Of a DNA stretch of 64,000 bases, positions 1 to 9,988 are shown in pieces; within the stretch, counting starts at the first letter, position 1; every line of letters begins with the position of its first letter. The position numbers and the translations under genes are program-made. The notes under the pieces are model-generated. The model did no database searches. It saw only the letters and a program-made list of their open reading frames with translations, and was not told where the DNA came from. Source of the stretch: an uncultured Polaribacter sp. (GTDB lineage: Bacteria > Bacteroidota > Bacteroidia > Flavobacteriales > Flavobacteriaceae); assembly GCF_947496195.1 (NCBI RefSeq), contig NZ_CANMBY010000002.1, forward strand, positions 434,001-498,000. The letters run 5' to 3'.

Positions 1-212
1 TAGGCATAAAAAAATCAAGTGCTCAAATTACAGACTTGTATACCAAAGAACAACTACAAAATAAACAAGTATCTGCTATTGTAAATTTTAAGCCTAGGCA
101 AATTGCAAATTTTTTAAGTGAAGTCTTAGTTCTTGGAGTTTATAATATTGAAGGTAAAGTCGTCTTATTAAAAGCTTCAAAAAAAATTAAAAATGGAGAA
201 CAGATTAGCTAA
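1..212 (+). CDS. CsaA-like tRNA-binding protein (3' end only)
   Basis: Only the last 69 codons are present, read in frame from base 3 to a TAA at 210-212. The peptide has the CsaA-type ending: SSAQIT near the window start, then an IVNFKPRQIANF block and SEVLVLGVYN. These match the dimeric OB-fold tRNA-binding domain of CsaA, a small cytoplasmic protein reported to bind tRNA and to have chaperone-like activity. The start lies outside the window, so length and promoter cannot be judged. A tRNA-binding domain at the end of a longer protein such as MetG or PheT is the alternative, but the ending 'NGEQIS' directly before the stop fits a stand-alone CsaA. Confidence 0.75.
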   Translation, partial: GIKKSSAQITDLYTKEQLQNKQVSAIVNFKPRQIANFLSEVLVLGVYNIEGKVVLLKASKKIKNGEQIS

Positions 213-233
213 TCATAATTCTTAATAAATAAA

Positions 234-392
234 TTATCTATTAGGGTTATTTAAAATTACTAAGGCTCCAATAACTCCTGGAATCCATCCACAAAGGGTT
301 AACAAAAATATGATAAAAAAAGAACCACATCCTTTATCTATGACAGAAAGTGGAGGAAAAATTATAGCAAACAAAACTCTAAAAAAACTCAT
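234..392 (-). CDS. YqaE/Pmp3 family membrane proteolipid, 52 aa
   Basis: A small reverse-strand gene of 52 codons. It encodes two hydrophobic segments (about residues 4-18 and 24-48) with the YqaE/Pmp3 (UPF0057) signature: IIFPPLSV, then a Cys-containing turn, then LTLCGWIPGVIGAL. Family members are tiny inner-membrane proteins linked to stress and ion homeostasis; the molecular role is not settled. It is convergent with the CsaA-like gene, whose stop lies 21 bases away. No clear -7 box is visible upstream. The family match is obvious by eye despite the short length. Confidence 0.85.
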   Translation of the reverse strand: MSFFRVLFAIIFPPLSVIDKGCGSFFIIFLLTLCGWIPGVIGALVILNNPNR

Positions 393-458
393 TTATAATT
401 ATATTAATCTATAAATAAGACGTTCTTCATTTAATTTTGTTACAAAACTTAAATACAT

Positions 459-503
459 AAAAAAGCCACAAAAATCTAAAATTAGAATTTTATGGCTTTT
501 TAA
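459..503 (-). terminator. Intrinsic terminator after the M14 peptidase gene
   Basis: AAAAAGCCA pairs with TGGCTTTTT, and the stem continues inward through imperfect A/T pairs to a small loop near 479. It lies just downstream of the stop of the reverse-strand M14 peptidase. Both strands carry A/T tracts, so it may act in both directions. Confidence 0.7.
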
Positions 504-519
504 TTTTTTCTAGATATGT

Positions 520-3009
520 CTACATTTTATCACCAAAGAAAATAGTATTCATTAGCAACTTATTTGTCCCATACCAAAATGCTCTAAAATTTGTGTTGTC
601 TGTAAAAACTGCAACTCTACCTCTACCAAAACGTTGTACTTTAAAAGGTACTGTATTCGGAATTACTTTAGCGTTTTCTTTAGAAATATAACCACTTAAT
701 AATGGCTTAGACGTATATTGAATTGGGTTATTATAACTATTCTTATCAGCCTTCAAAAACATTGTAGAATTTCTAAACAATGCTAATTTATCATTCTTAT
801 AACCAAAATTTACTGGATGAGAACGATCTAAATTTGCTTCAAATATTGCACCTCCAATTACTTGAGCACCAGACTGTAAAGAACGTTCTTCAAATGAAAC
901 ATCTTTAATTGAGTCTCTTTTAGCTCTTTCAAAATTTAAACTTATCATGTTATTACTAGATAACCATCTTGCTGTATTTTTATACCCAACTAAAACTCCA
1001 CCATTTCTTACCCAAGTCTTTAATTTTTCAACAGCAGCTTTTTCTAAACCACTGCTAGGAATTATAATATGAGTATATTTTGCAATATCAACTCTATTAA
1101 AATAACGCGTATCTAATCTTGTTAAATGCATGTCAAATCGTTGATCAAATAAATGCCAAATTTCACCTGAATCATTACCAGCAACTCCATCACCAACTAA
1201 CATAGCTACTTTTGGAGTAGTAATTGCTCTAAAATTATTACTTCCTAAATCAATACCCTCATTTAAACCTGTGGTTACTCCATAAATTTTAGTTGCGCTT
1301 TCTTTGGCTACAATACTTAAGAAGTTATACATTTCATCATCAGATAATTTTTGATTTTGAACAGGAATAAAAATAGTACCATAATCATAAGACTTTCCTC
1401 CATTTTTAAAGTTTTTCATAGATACTTTAGCACGTAAACCTTTTTGCAAAATGGCATTTAAAGCTTTTGGAGCATAATATTCGTTCCAAGGCATTAAGTA
1501 CCCATAATTACTTTTGAAAGAAACTCCTGCAGTTGGCATTTCTAATTTATCTATTTCTTCACCTGCTTTAGAAAGCGAAATATTTTCTGCATAATCTACT
1601 CCAAATGCATGATTAAAAGTCCAAGCAGAAACATCATAAAACAAACTATCTTTAAACGTAGTTCTTACATCAAACATCGCTTTTACCAAACGTTGATTTT
1701 TCTGATTCATAGGCACAACATAACTATATCCTTTTTTAAAGTTTTTTCCATTTTGAGTAAAATCAGACTTTAGGTCATGAATTTTTACTTGATGTCTTTT
1801 TAAAACTTCTGCTAAATGATATGTTTTTGCAGCATCTTTTTCATCACCAAAAACGATAGCTTTATTACTTCCTGTGTTTCTAGATTCTTCATAAAAATCT
1901 TGTTGATATTTTAAAAGCTTTTCTCTCATGCTTTTTGCTGCTTCTAGAGTAGAAAAAGCGGCTGTAACTTGATTACGAATTGTAAACGGAAAAGTTAATA
2001 TACCATTATCTGTTTCTTGGGCATGCCCTCTTGAACTTCCTTGTTCAAATAAAATTCCAATACCTCCATTAATGTCTGGAAAAGTTGAACCTTTACCATA
2101 ATAAAAATCATCAAAACTTTCTTCAGAATAATATAAAGACCCAATATTGTCTAAAGCTTTTGCATGGTAAGTAGCAATTTCTTTAGTTAAATCTTGATTC
2201 ATTTGAGGTGTTAAAGGATTGGTTCTACTTGGAATACCAGGTTGAAAAAAGAAACTAGAGTTACTTCCCATTTCATGATGATCTGTTAGAATATTTGGCA
2301 ACCATTTATGAAAAGTAGCTATTCTAGCTTTACTTTCTGGTAATTGTACAGGTAACCAATCTCTATTCATATCAAATTGATAATGATTGGTTCTACCTCT
2401 AGGCCAAATCTCATTATACTCTCTATCATTTGGATCTGGATTTATGTTTTTACTTTTATTTACATTAGCCCAATATGCAAATCGTTGCAATCCATCAGGA
2501 TTAAAAGAAGGGTCAAATAAAATAACTGTATTATCTAATAAATTTTGAGTTTCTGATGATACTGATGCTGCTAAATAATAAGCTACTGCTAAAGCTGCAT
2601 TAGAACCACTTGGTTCATTACCATGTATAGAAAATCCTTGATAAACTACTACTGGGTTATCTGTTGAAACAGATGTATCATTAGTTGCATCAATATGTTT
2701 TTTTCTTATTTCTTCTAAATTTTTATGATTATTAGGTGATGTAATTGTTAATAAAAGTAAGGGTCTATCTTCATAAGTTTTACCTCTTTCTTCTATGGTT
2801 ATTCTATCTGAAGCATTAGCTAAAGCTTTCATATACATAACTAATTTATCATGTGTAACATGCCACTCACCTACTTCATGACCAATGATTTCTTTTGGTG
2901 TTGGTATTTCTGAATTATAACGTTCATTTGGTAAATAATATGACAAATCTACTTTCTGAGCAGACATTGTAAAACATACTAAAAAAAGAAAGAATACTAT
3001 TTTTTTCAT
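520..3009 (-). CDS. Secreted M14 family zinc carboxypeptidase
   Basis: Predicted 829-aa exported metallopeptidase. The start is set at the ATG giving MKKIVFFLFL; a longer frame to 3045 exists, but a -7 promoter box lies inside that extension. A signal peptide ends near 'SAQ'. The M14 zinc motif HGNEPSG (about residues 129-135, ligands His129 and Glu132), the substrate-side DPSFNPDG motif and the catalytic-Glu region GILFEQGSSRG are all present. The C-terminal third (from about residue 600) looks like a class I glutamine-amidotransferase/DJ-1-like domain. It is paralogous to the gene at 44640-47120. A role in extracellular or periplasmic peptide degradation is inferred. Monocistronic, with its own terminator. 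Confidence 0.9.
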   Translation of the reverse strand: MKKIVFFLFLVCFTMSAQKVDLSYYLPNERYNSEIPTPKEIIGHEVGEWHVTHDKLVMYMKALANASDRITIEERGKTYEDRPLLLLTITSPNNHKNLEEIRKKHIDATNDTSVSTDNPVVVYQGFSIHGNEPSGSNAALAVAYYLAASVSSETQNLLDNTVILFDPSFNPDGLQRFAYWANVNKSKNINPDPNDREYNEIWPRGRTNHYQFDMNRDWLPVQLPESKARIATFHKWLPNILTDHHEMGSNSSFFFQPGIPSRTNPLTPQMNQDLTKEIATYHAKALDNIGSLYYSEESFDDFYYGKGSTFPDINGGIGILFEQGSSRGHAQETDNGILTFPFTIRNQVTAAFSTLEAAKSMREKLLKYQQDFYEESRNTGSNKAIVFGDEKDAAKTYHLAEVLKRHQVKIHDLKSDFTQNGKNFKKGYSYVVPMNQKNQRLVKAMFDVRTTFKDSLFYDVSAWTFNHAFGVDYAENISLSKAGEEIDKLEMPTAGVSFKSNYGYLMPWNEYYAPKALNAILQKGLRAKVSMKNFKNGGKSYDYGTIFIPVQNQKLSDDEMYNFLSIVAKESATKIYGVTTGLNEGIDLGSNNFRAITTPKVAMLVGDGVAGNDSGEIWHLFDQRFDMHLTRLDTRYFNRVDIAKYTHIIIPSSGLEKAAVEKLKTWVRNGGVLVGYKNTARWLSSNNMISLNFERAKRDSIKDVSFEERSLQSGAQVIGGAIFEANLDRSHPVNFGYKNDKLALFRNSTMFLKADKNSYNNPIQYTSKPLLSGYISKENAKVIPNTVPFKVQRFGRGRVAVFTDNTNFRAFWYGTNKLLMNTIFFGDKM

Positions 3010-3032
3010 TCGTGTAAAGTTTGAATTTGTAA

Positions 3033-3040
3033 CAAAGATA
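3033..3040 (-). promoter_or_regulatory. -7 box of the M14 peptidase promoter
   Basis: Reverse strand TATCTTTG, a match to the Bacteroidota TAnnTTTG box. A TTG lies 25 bases further upstream, longer than the usual spacing of about 20, so only the -7 box is firm. It decides the start codon: the ATG at 3045 would lie upstream of transcription. Confidence 0.6.
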
Positions 3041-3227
3041 AACATTAGAAATTTTATTTTTTATTCAATTTTTCAGCTTAAAATTTTAATAGATTACATA
3101 AATATTAAAATAAAACAATAAATAATTTATAATTAATAAAAATTAGAAATGAGTTGCTTTTTATAGAAGCCTATTTTTTAATTATTCAGATATTTGCAAT
3201 AATCACATGTGTTTTTAAAAATCAATA

Positions 3228-6140
3228 ATGATTACAAATTCTGTTTTAGAACAACTACATAAATCACTTAAAGGTGAAGTTTTATTTGATGATTTACATA
3301 AAACATTATATGCTACTGATGCCTCTGTTTATAGAAAAATTCCACTTGCAGTTGCTTTTCCAAAAGATGAAAATGATATTAAAGCTCTAATTGATTTTGC
3401 AAATAAAAACAACATTACTTTAATTCCTAGAACAGCAGGAACTTCTTTAGCAGGACAATGTGTAGGAGATGGAATAGTGGTTGATGTTTCTAAACATTTT
3501 ACAAACATTCTAGAATTTGACGAACAGCATAAGACAATAACCCTTCAACCAGGTATTGTTAGAGACTCATTAAATGTTTTTCTAAAACCTTTTGGTTTGT
3601 TTTTTGGCCCAAACACCTCAACTTCTAACAGATGTATGATTGGTGGAATGGTTGGTAACAATTCGTCTGGAAGCACTTCTATTAGGTATGGTGTTACTCG
3701 TGATAAAGTTTTAAAAATTGGTGCTATATTAAGTGATGGAAGCACTGCAACTTTTGAAGAAATATCTTCTGATGAATTTATAGAAAAAAGCAAAGAAAAA
3801 ACTTTAGAAGGCGCTATTTATAAATCTATTTACACTGAACTTACTTCTGAATCTACACAGGTAGAGATTAAACATGAATTTCCAAAAGAAACCATTCATA
3901 GAAGATGTACAGGTTATGCTATAGATGAGTTCTTAAAATCAGATTTATTTGGAGGTTCAGAACCCACAATTAACGTTGCAAAACTTTTGACTGGAAGTGA
4001 AGGGACATTGGCTTTTTCAACAGCAATTACTTTACAGTTAGATGATATTCCACCCAAGGAGAGCATTATGGTTTGTTCTCATTTTAAGAGTATTAATGAA
4101 AGTTTAAAAGCAACCTTAATTGCAATGAACCATACATTGTACAATTGTGAATTAATGGATAAAACCATTTTAGATTGTACAAAAAACAATCGTGAATTAG
4201 CTAAAAATCGTTTCTTTTTACAAGGCGACCCTGAAGCTGTTTTAATGTTAGAGGTATCTGCAAACACTCTTGCAGAAGCTGAAGTTTTAGCAGATAAATT
4301 AATTGCAGATTTAGAAAAAAATAACTTTGGTTATCATCATCCAAAAGTTTATGGTAATGATATATCAAAAGTTCATTATCTAAGAAAAGCTGGTTTAGGT
4401 GCTTTAGGAAATATGGTTGGTGATATGAAAGCTGTGGCTTGTATAGAAGATACAGCTGTGGCTTTAGAAGACTTACCCAATTACATAGAAGAGTTTACTA
4501 AAATAATGGCTAAATATCAGCAAAATGCAGTGTATTATGCACATGCTGGAGCTGGAGAGTTGCATTTACGTCCCATTTTAAATTTAAAAAAATCTGAAGA
4601 TGTAGTTCTATTTAGAAAAATAACAACAGAAACAGCTCAATTGGTAAAAAAATATCAAGGGTCATTTTCTGGAGAACATGGAGATGGAATTGTAAGAGCA
4701 GAATTTATACCTATGATGATTGGTGAAAATAATTATCAATTATTAAGGCGAATTAAAAAAGCATTTGATCCAAACAATATTTTTAATAAAGGGAAAATCA
4801 CAGACGCTTTTCCTATGGACAAAAGTTTGCGTTATGAAATTGATAGAGTTGAACCACAAATTGATACAATTCAAGACTTTTCTGATAGTGAAGGTATTAT
4901 AAAACTAGCTGAAAAATGTAATGGTTCTGGAGATTGTAGAAAACCAGTAGAAGCTGGTGGAACTATGTGCCCTAGTTACAGAGCTACTAAAAATGAAAAA
5001 GAAACAACTAGAGCAAGAGCCAATACATTACGTGAAGTTTTAACCAATAATTCTGCAGCTAATAAGTTCGATTCAAAAGAACTAAAAGAGGTTTTAGACC
5101 TATGTTTAAGTTGTAAAGCTTGTGCTTCTGAGTGCCCAAGTAATGTTGATATTGCAAGTATGAAAGCTGAGTTTTTGTATCAGTATCAAGAAACTAATGG
5201 GTATTCTTTTAGAAGTAAATTGTTTGCTAATAATGCTAAGCTAAATAAATTAGGAAGCATTACTCCTACTTTAGCTAACTTGGTTTTGAACACAACATTG
5301 GCAAAATCTGCAATGGGTGTATCAACAAAAAGAAGTGTTCCTAAACTAGCAAAACAAACTTTAAAGAAATGGTATAAGAAAAAAGCTTTTGGTAAAACCG
5401 AAATAAAGCAATCTCAAAAATCTGTCTACCTTTTTAACGACGAATTCACCAATTTTTATGATGTAGAAATTGGTAAAGACGCAGTTTTCTTATTAGAAAA
5501 ATTAGGCTATAAAGTCAATATTATCAATCATGAAGAAAGTGCAAGAAGTTATATTTCTAAAGGATTTTTAAAAGAAGCCAAAATTGTATGTGATAAAAAT
5601 ATTGCAATTTTTAAAGATAAAATATCAGATAAAACACCACTTGTGGGCATTGAACCCTCAGCAATTTTAACTTTTAGAGATGAATACATCAGATTAGCAG
5701 ATAATAAAACATCTGCAGAAAAAATTGCTCAATATACCTTTACTTTTGAGGAATTTTTAGCCAAAGAAATTGAAAATGGTAATGTTGATAAAACCTTGTT
5801 TACATCAGAAAAGAAGACTTTAAAAATTCATGGGCATTGTCATCAAAAAGCATTATCGAGTACAAATGCTAGTTTTCAAATACTAAATCTTCCAGAAAAT
5901 TATACTGTAACAATATTGAATACAGGATGTTGTGGAATGGCTGGTTCTTTTGGATACGAAAAAGAACATTATAAGGTTTCTATGCAAGTGGGTGAAGATA
6001 CTTTATTTCCAAAAGTTAGAAACTGTTCATCAGATACAGAAATTGCTGCAGCAGGTACAAGTTGTCGTCATCAGATTTATGATGGTACTAATCGTTTAGC
6101 TAAACACCCTATTACTTTATTAAAAGAAGCCTTAATATAA
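3228..6140 (+). CDS. FAD-linked oxidase/Fe-S fusion dehydrogenase (YdiJ-like)
   Basis: 970-aa fusion. The N-terminal FAD-binding type 4 domain (about residues 35-270) has PRTAGTSLAGQCVGDG and GGMVGNNSSGS. An FAD-oxidase C-terminal domain follows (about 275-530, with SGEHGDGIVRAEF). Next comes a 4Fe-4S module (CNGSGDCR, then CLSCKACASECPSN) and a C-terminal cysteine-rich redox domain with HGHCHQKAL and GCCGMAGSFGYE. The order and length match E. coli YdiJ, described as a D-2-hydroxyglutarate dehydrogenase; glycolate/D-lactate dehydrogenases share the parts. The substrate is therefore a 2-hydroxyacid, most likely D-2-hydroxyglutarate, with electrons passed to an unknown acceptor. It stands alone. 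Confidence 0.88.
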   Translation: MITNSVLEQLHKSLKGEVLFDDLHKTLYATDASVYRKIPLAVAFPKDENDIKALIDFANKNNITLIPRTAGTSLAGQCVGDGIVVDVSKHFTNILEFDEQHKTITLQPGIVRDSLNVFLKPFGLFFGPNTSTSNRCMIGGMVGNNSSGSTSIRYGVTRDKVLKIGAILSDGSTATFEEISSDEFIEKSKEKTLEGAIYKSIYTELTSESTQVEIKHEFPKETIHRRCTGYAIDEFLKSDLFGGSEPTINVAKLLTGSEGTLAFSTAITLQLDDIPPKESIMVCSHFKSINESLKATLIAMNHTLYNCELMDKTILDCTKNNRELAKNRFFLQGDPEAVLMLEVSANTLAEAEVLADKLIADLEKNNFGYHHPKVYGNDISKVHYLRKAGLGALGNMVGDMKAVACIEDTAVALEDLPNYIEEFTKIMAKYQQNAVYYAHAGAGELHLRPILNLKKSEDVVLFRKITTETAQLVKKYQGSFSGEHGDGIVRAEFIPMMIGENNYQLLRRIKKAFDPNNIFNKGKITDAFPMDKSLRYEIDRVEPQIDTIQDFSDSEGIIKLAEKCNGSGDCRKPVEAGGTMCPSYRATKNEKETTRARANTLREVLTNNSAANKFDSKELKEVLDLCLSCKACASECPSNVDIASMKAEFLYQYQETNGYSFRSKLFANNAKLNKLGSITPTLANLVLNTTLAKSAMGVSTKRSVPKLAKQTLKKWYKKKAFGKTEIKQSQKSVYLFNDEFTNFYDVEIGKDAVFLLEKLGYKVNIINHEESARSYISKGFLKEAKIVCDKNIAIFKDKISDKTPLVGIEPSAILTFRDEYIRLADNKTSAEKIAQYTFTFEEFLAKEIENGNVDKTLFTSEKKTLKIHGHCHQKALSSTNASFQILNLPENYTVTILNTGCCGMAGSFGYEKEHYKVSMQVGEDTLFPKVRNCSSDTEIAAAGTSCRHQIYDGTNRLAKHPITLLKEALI

Positions 6141-6307
6141 AAAGTTAAAAAGGTTTTAAAATTCTTTTAAGCAAAGATTTAAATCATATGAGTTTAAATC
6201 TCACTTTGTTTATAATTTACTTTGTAATAAACAAAATATATAGTTAAAAATTAACTAATATTTATTTAAGGTAGACTATTACACTATAAATTAAAAAACA
6301 TAAAATT

Positions 6308-6760
6308 ATGAGTAAAACAAAAATTATATTTAAACATGCATTGTTAATCACTTTACTAATTGGAGGGTTTTTCTTTTTATCTAAATTATTTGGACAAGAG
6401 AATAATCCTTTTTTACGATTTTTGAACATCGTATTTGTTATTGTTGGAATTAGACAAGCTGTAAAAACAAGTATTGAAAATAATAATGAAACTAATTATG
6501 CTACAAATTATGGAATAGCATTTGGTACTTCTGCATTAGGAGTCTTATTTTCTACAATCGGAGTTTTAATTTATGTCTCTTTAATAAATCCTAATTTTTT
6601 AAATGAATTAAATAACTCATTTTTAATTGGAGGTAATTTATCTATTTATGAATTGGTATTTACATTAATAATAGAAGGTTTGGCCTCATCAATTGTTGGA
6701 TCTTTAATGGTAATGCAGTTTTTTAAAAATCACCAATCTAAAATTCAAGTAACAGCATAA
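6308..6760 (+). CDS. DUF4199-like integral membrane protein
   Basis: 150 aa with four predicted membrane helices (about residues 10-27, 35-50, 70-95 and 112-138). Layout and size resemble the DUF4199 family, common and uncharacterised in Bacteroidota. Another, clearer DUF4199 member lies at 63392-63913. The match here rests on topology and a central 'R/K-T-S' loop, not on a sharp motif. It is followed closely by a strong terminator shared with the convergent valS. Confidence 0.6.
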   Translation: MSKTKIIFKHALLITLLIGGFFFLSKLFGQENNPFLRFLNIVFVIVGIRQAVKTSIENNNETNYATNYGIAFGTSALGVLFSTIGVLIYVSLINPNFLNELNNSFLIGGNLSIYELVFTLIIEGLASSIVGSLMVMQFFKNHQSKIQVTA

Positions 6761-6765
6761 TAAAT

Positions 6766-6797
6766 AAAAAAACACCATCTCTTTAGATGGTGTTTTT
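6766..6797. terminator. Bidirectional intrinsic terminator
   Basis: A perfect 13-bp stem, AAAAACACCATCT paired with AGATGGTGTTTTT, around a 4-base loop, with T-tracts on both strands. It sits between the convergent DUF4199-like gene and valS and can serve both. Confidence 0.9.
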
Positions 6798-6816
6798 ATT
6801 TTTTTATAAATCTTAA

Positions 6817-9453
6817 TTATTTTAAAGATTTTAAACTAGACTTTATAGTTTCTATTTTAGCTAAAGTATCTGCTTCTTTTTTGCGCTCTAAAGCAATAAC
6901 TTTCTCAGGAGCATTAGATACAAAACGTTCATTAGAAAGTTTCTTTTGAATACCAAATAAAAAACCTTCAGCTCTTTTTAGTTCTGCATTTAATTTTTTT
7001 ACTTCAGCTTCTACATCAATATTTGCAGCAGAAATTGGCACAAAATACTCATTAGATTTTACTCTAAAAGAAGCTCCATCAACTTTTTCTGCAACATAAT
7101 TTATTGTTGAAGTATTTGTTAATTTTTGAATTACAGTATCAAATTCTTTTGCGTTTTCTTCTGCATCAATTACAAATAATTCAATAGTATCTTTAAAAGA
7201 AATATTTTTTTCTTTTCTAACAGTTCTTAATCCAGAAACAACAGCTGTAGCAAAATCAAAATCAGTTATAATTTGTTGATTAAATTCTTTAATTTTTGGA
7301 TATTTTGCAATAATTAAAGCTTCTTCTGGTGACCTTTCTGTAATGTGCTGCCAAATTTCTTCTGTTAAGAATGGCATAAATGGATGTAATACTTTTAAAT
7401 TATTTTCTAAAATCTCAATAACAGCATTAAAAGTGTTTCTGTCAATTGGCTGTTGATATGCAGGTTTTACAATTTCTAATAACCAAGATGAAAAATCATC
7501 CATAATTAATTTATAAATTGTCATTAGCGCATCACTTAAACGATATTTAGAAAAATGATCTTCGATTTCTGCTAATGCTTTTTGAAATTTAGCTTCATAC
7601 CAAGCTAAACCAATTTTAGCAGTTTCTGGTTGAGCTAATCTTTCATCTATTTCCCAACCTTTTATTAATCTAAATGCATTCCAAATTTTGTTTGCAAACC
7701 CTTTTCCTTGTTGACATAAATCTTCATCAAATAAAATGTCATTTCCTGCAGGAGCACTTAATAATAAGCCAACTCTAACACCATCTGCTCCAAACTCTTC
7801 AATTAATTTTAAAGCATCTGGTGAATTACCTAAAGATTTAGACATTTTACGACGTTGTTTATCGCGAACTAAACCAGTTAAATAAACGTTTTGGAAAGGT
7901 TTTTCTCCTTTATATTCGTATCCAGCAATAATCATTCTAGCTACCCAAAAGAATAAAATATCTGGTCCTGTAACCAAGTCATTTGTTGGGTAATAATATT
8001 TTATTTCTTCATTTTCAGGATTTCTAATTCCGTCAAAAACAGACATTGGCCATAACCAAGAAGAAAACCAAGTATCTAATGCGTCATCATCTTGTTTTAG
8101 ATCATTAGTTGTTAGTTGTTGGTTATTGGTTTTTTGTATGGCTAAAGCTAAAGCTTTGTCAATATTTTCTGCCACAACAAAATCTTCTTTACCATCACCA
8201 AAATAATATGCAGGTATTTGTTGTCCCCACCAAAGTTGACGAGAAATATTCCAGTCTCGAATATTTTCCATCCAATGACGATAGGTATTCTCAAACTTTT
8301 TAGGCACTAAATTAATTTCAGTATCATCACCTAAAACAGCATCAATAGCAGGTTTTACTAAATCTGTCATTTTTAAAAACCATTGATCAGATAATCTTGG
8401 TTCTATAACTGCTTTAGTTCTTTCTGATGTTCCTACTTTATTGGTATGTTGTTCTGTTTTTAATAAAATCCCTTTTTCTTCTAATTCTTTAGCAATTTCT
8501 TTTCTTGCAACAAATCGATCTTTTCCTTGATAATGTAAGCCATATGAATTCAAAGAAGCATCATCATTAAAAATATCTATTACCTCTAAGTTGTGTTTAT
8601 CTCCTAAAACTTTATCATTTTCATCATGTGCTGGAGTTACTTTTAAACAACCTGTACCAAACTCAATATCTACATATTCATCCTCAATAATTGGGACTAC
8701 TCTGTTACATAAAGGTACAATTGCTTTTTTACCCTTTAAATGCATAAAACGTTCGTCATTAGGATTTATACAAATGGCAGTATCTCCAAAAATAGTTTCT
8801 GGTCTTGTAGTTGCAATAGTTAAAGTTTCTTCTGAATCTTCAATTTTATATTGCAGATAATAAAGATTTCCTTGCTTTTCTTCATAAATCACCTCTTCAT
8901 CAGACAAAGTAGTTTTGGCTTCAGGATCCCAATTTACCATTCTGTAACCTCTGTAAATCAATCCTTTATTATATAAATCAACAAAAACTTTAATTACAGA
9001 TTCAGACATTTCTGGGTCCATTGTAAAAGCAGTTCTTTCCCAATCGCAAGAAGCTCCTAACTTTTTTAATTGCTCAAGAATAATTCCTCCATATTCGTTC
9101 TTCCAATCAAATGCATGTTGCAAAAATTCTTCGCGAGTTAAGTCGCTTTTTTTAATGCCTTGTTCTTTTAATTTAGCTACAACTTTAGCTTCTGTAGCTA
9201 TTGATGCATGATCTGTACCTGGAACCCAACAAGCATTTTTACCTAATAAACGAGCACGTCTAATTAGAACATCTTGAATGGTATTATTCAACATATGTCC
9301 CATATGTAATACTCCTGTAACATTTGGAGGAGGAATTACAATAGTATATGGCTCTCTTTCATCTGGTGTAGAATGAAAATAATTATGTTGAATCCAGTAG
9401 TTATACCATTTATCTTCTACTAGTCTTGCATCATATTTAGATGGAATTGTCAT
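6817..9453 (-). CDS. valS: Valyl-tRNA synthetase
   Basis: About 878 aa from the chosen ATG ([16 protein letters not shown]). The class I HIGH motif appears as [14 protein letters not shown] and the KMSKS loop as [12 protein letters not shown]. The editing domain (CP1) sits between ([14 protein letters not shown]) and a C-terminal coiled coil (about the last 65 residues) is typical of ValRS. It charges tRNA-Val in the cytoplasm. A 23-codon upstream extension is open but contains the -7 box TATTTTTG, so it is rejected as coding. Monocistronic. Confidence 0.97.
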   Translation of the reverse strand: MTIPSKYDARLVEDKWYNYWIQHNYFHSTPDEREPYTIVIPPPNVTGVLHMGHMLNNTIQDVLIRRARLLGKNACWVPGTDHASIATEAKVVAKLKEQGIKKSDLTREEFLQHAFDWKNEYGGIILEQLKKLGASCDWERTAFTMDPEMSESVIKVFVDLYNKGLIYRGYRMVNWDPEAKTTLSDEEVIYEEKQGNLYYLQYKIEDSEETLTIATTRPETIFGDTAICINPNDERFMHLKGKKAIVPLCNRVVPIIEDEYVDIEFGTGCLKVTPAHDENDKVLGDKHNLEVIDIFNDDASLNSYGLHYQGKDRFVARKEIAKELEEKGILLKTEQHTNKVGTSERTKAVIEPRLSDQWFLKMTDLVKPAIDAVLGDDTEINLVPKKFENTYRHWMENIRDWNISRQLWWGQQIPAYYFGDGKEDFVVAENIDKALALAIQKTNNQQLTTNDLKQDDDALDTWFSSWLWPMSVFDGIRNPENEEIKYYYPTNDLVTGPDILFFWVARMIIAGYEYKGEKPFQNVYLTGLVRDKQRRKMSKSLGNSPDALKLIEEFGADGVRVGLLLSAPAGNDILFDEDLCQQGKGFANKIWNAFRLIKGWEIDERLAQPETAKIGLAWYEAKFQKALAEIEDHFSKYRLSDALMTIYKLIMDDFSSWLLEIVKPAYQQPIDRNTFNAVIEILENNLKVLHPFMPFLTEEIWQHITERSPEEALIIAKYPKIKEFNQQIITDFDFATAVVSGLRTVRKEKNISFKDTIELFVIDAEENAKEFDTVIQKLTNTSTINYVAEKVDGASFRVKSNEYFVPISAANIDVEAEVKKLNAELKRAEGFLFGIQKKLSNERFVSNAPEKVIALERKKEADTLAKIETIKSSLKSLK

Positions 9454-9483
9454 GCTTTGGTATCCTTTTTGATATATAGTTGG

Positions 9484-9491
9484 CAAAAATA
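9484..9491 (-). promoter_or_regulatory. -7 box of valS
   Basis: Reverse strand TATTTTTG fits TAnnTTTG, with transcription expected to start about 30 bases before the ATG. No TTG at the ideal spacing. It supports the valS start at 9453. Confidence 0.5.
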
Positions 9492-9577
9492 CAATTCTCT
9501 TTTTTGTAGAGAAAATTAGCAATTGATTTTTTAGAATAAAATATATGTTTTAATTTTACACAACTAAATAAATGATT

Positions 9578-9988
9578 ATGAAGTCTTTTGGAATTGTTTT
9601 AGCACTATTATTTGCCTCTTTTACTATAAATGCTCAAGAATTTAAGTTTGAAAAAGAAACTATTGACTATGGAAAAATTGCAAAAGGTGCAAAAGGAGAA
9701 CGCACTTTTGTATTTACAAATATTGGAGATGCTCCTTTAATAATAAGTAATATACAATCTTCTTGTGGATGTACTGTTCCAGAAAAACCAAAAGACCCAA
9801 TAATGCCTGGTAAAAAAGGAAAAATAAAAGTTTCTTATGATACCAATAGATTAGGAGGTTTTTCTAAAATGATTACTATTTTCTCTAATGCTAAAAATGC
9901 AAGAAAAGTAATTAAAATTAAAGGTTATGTAGACAATAAATTATCTTTAGAAAAAGAGAAAAGTTTATTATCTGATTCTAAAAAGTAA
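9578..9988 (+). CDS. Secreted DUF1573 protein
   Basis: 136 aa from MKSFGIVLAL; an in-frame ATG two codons earlier is equally open. A signal peptide ends at 'NAQ'. The rest is one DUF1573 Ig-like (ASH/MSP-related) domain with the hallmark motifs FTNIGDAPLIISN and SSCGCTVPEKPK, and a C-terminal lysine-rich tail. DUF1573 proteins are abundant periplasmic or surface proteins of Bacteroidota with no proven role. Divergent from valS and convergent with the aspartyl protease gene, whose stop codon abuts this one directly. Confidence 0.88.
   Translation: MKSFGIVLALLFASFTINAQEFKFEKETIDYGKIAKGAKGERTFVFTNIGDAPLIISNIQSSCGCTVPEKPKDPIMPGKKGKIKVSYDTNRLGGFSKMITIFSNAKNARKVIKIKGYVDNKLSLEKEKSLLSDSKK

Noticed and set aside
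3010..3045. N-terminal extension of the first M14 peptidase
   Set aside because: It precedes a perfect signal peptide start and contains a -7 box.
8591..8860. Open frame antisense to valS
   Set aside because: A shadow of the valS codons; no family resemblance or promoter.
9454..9522. 23-codon extension of valS
   Set aside because: Not ValRS-like and overlaps a TATTTTTG promoter box.
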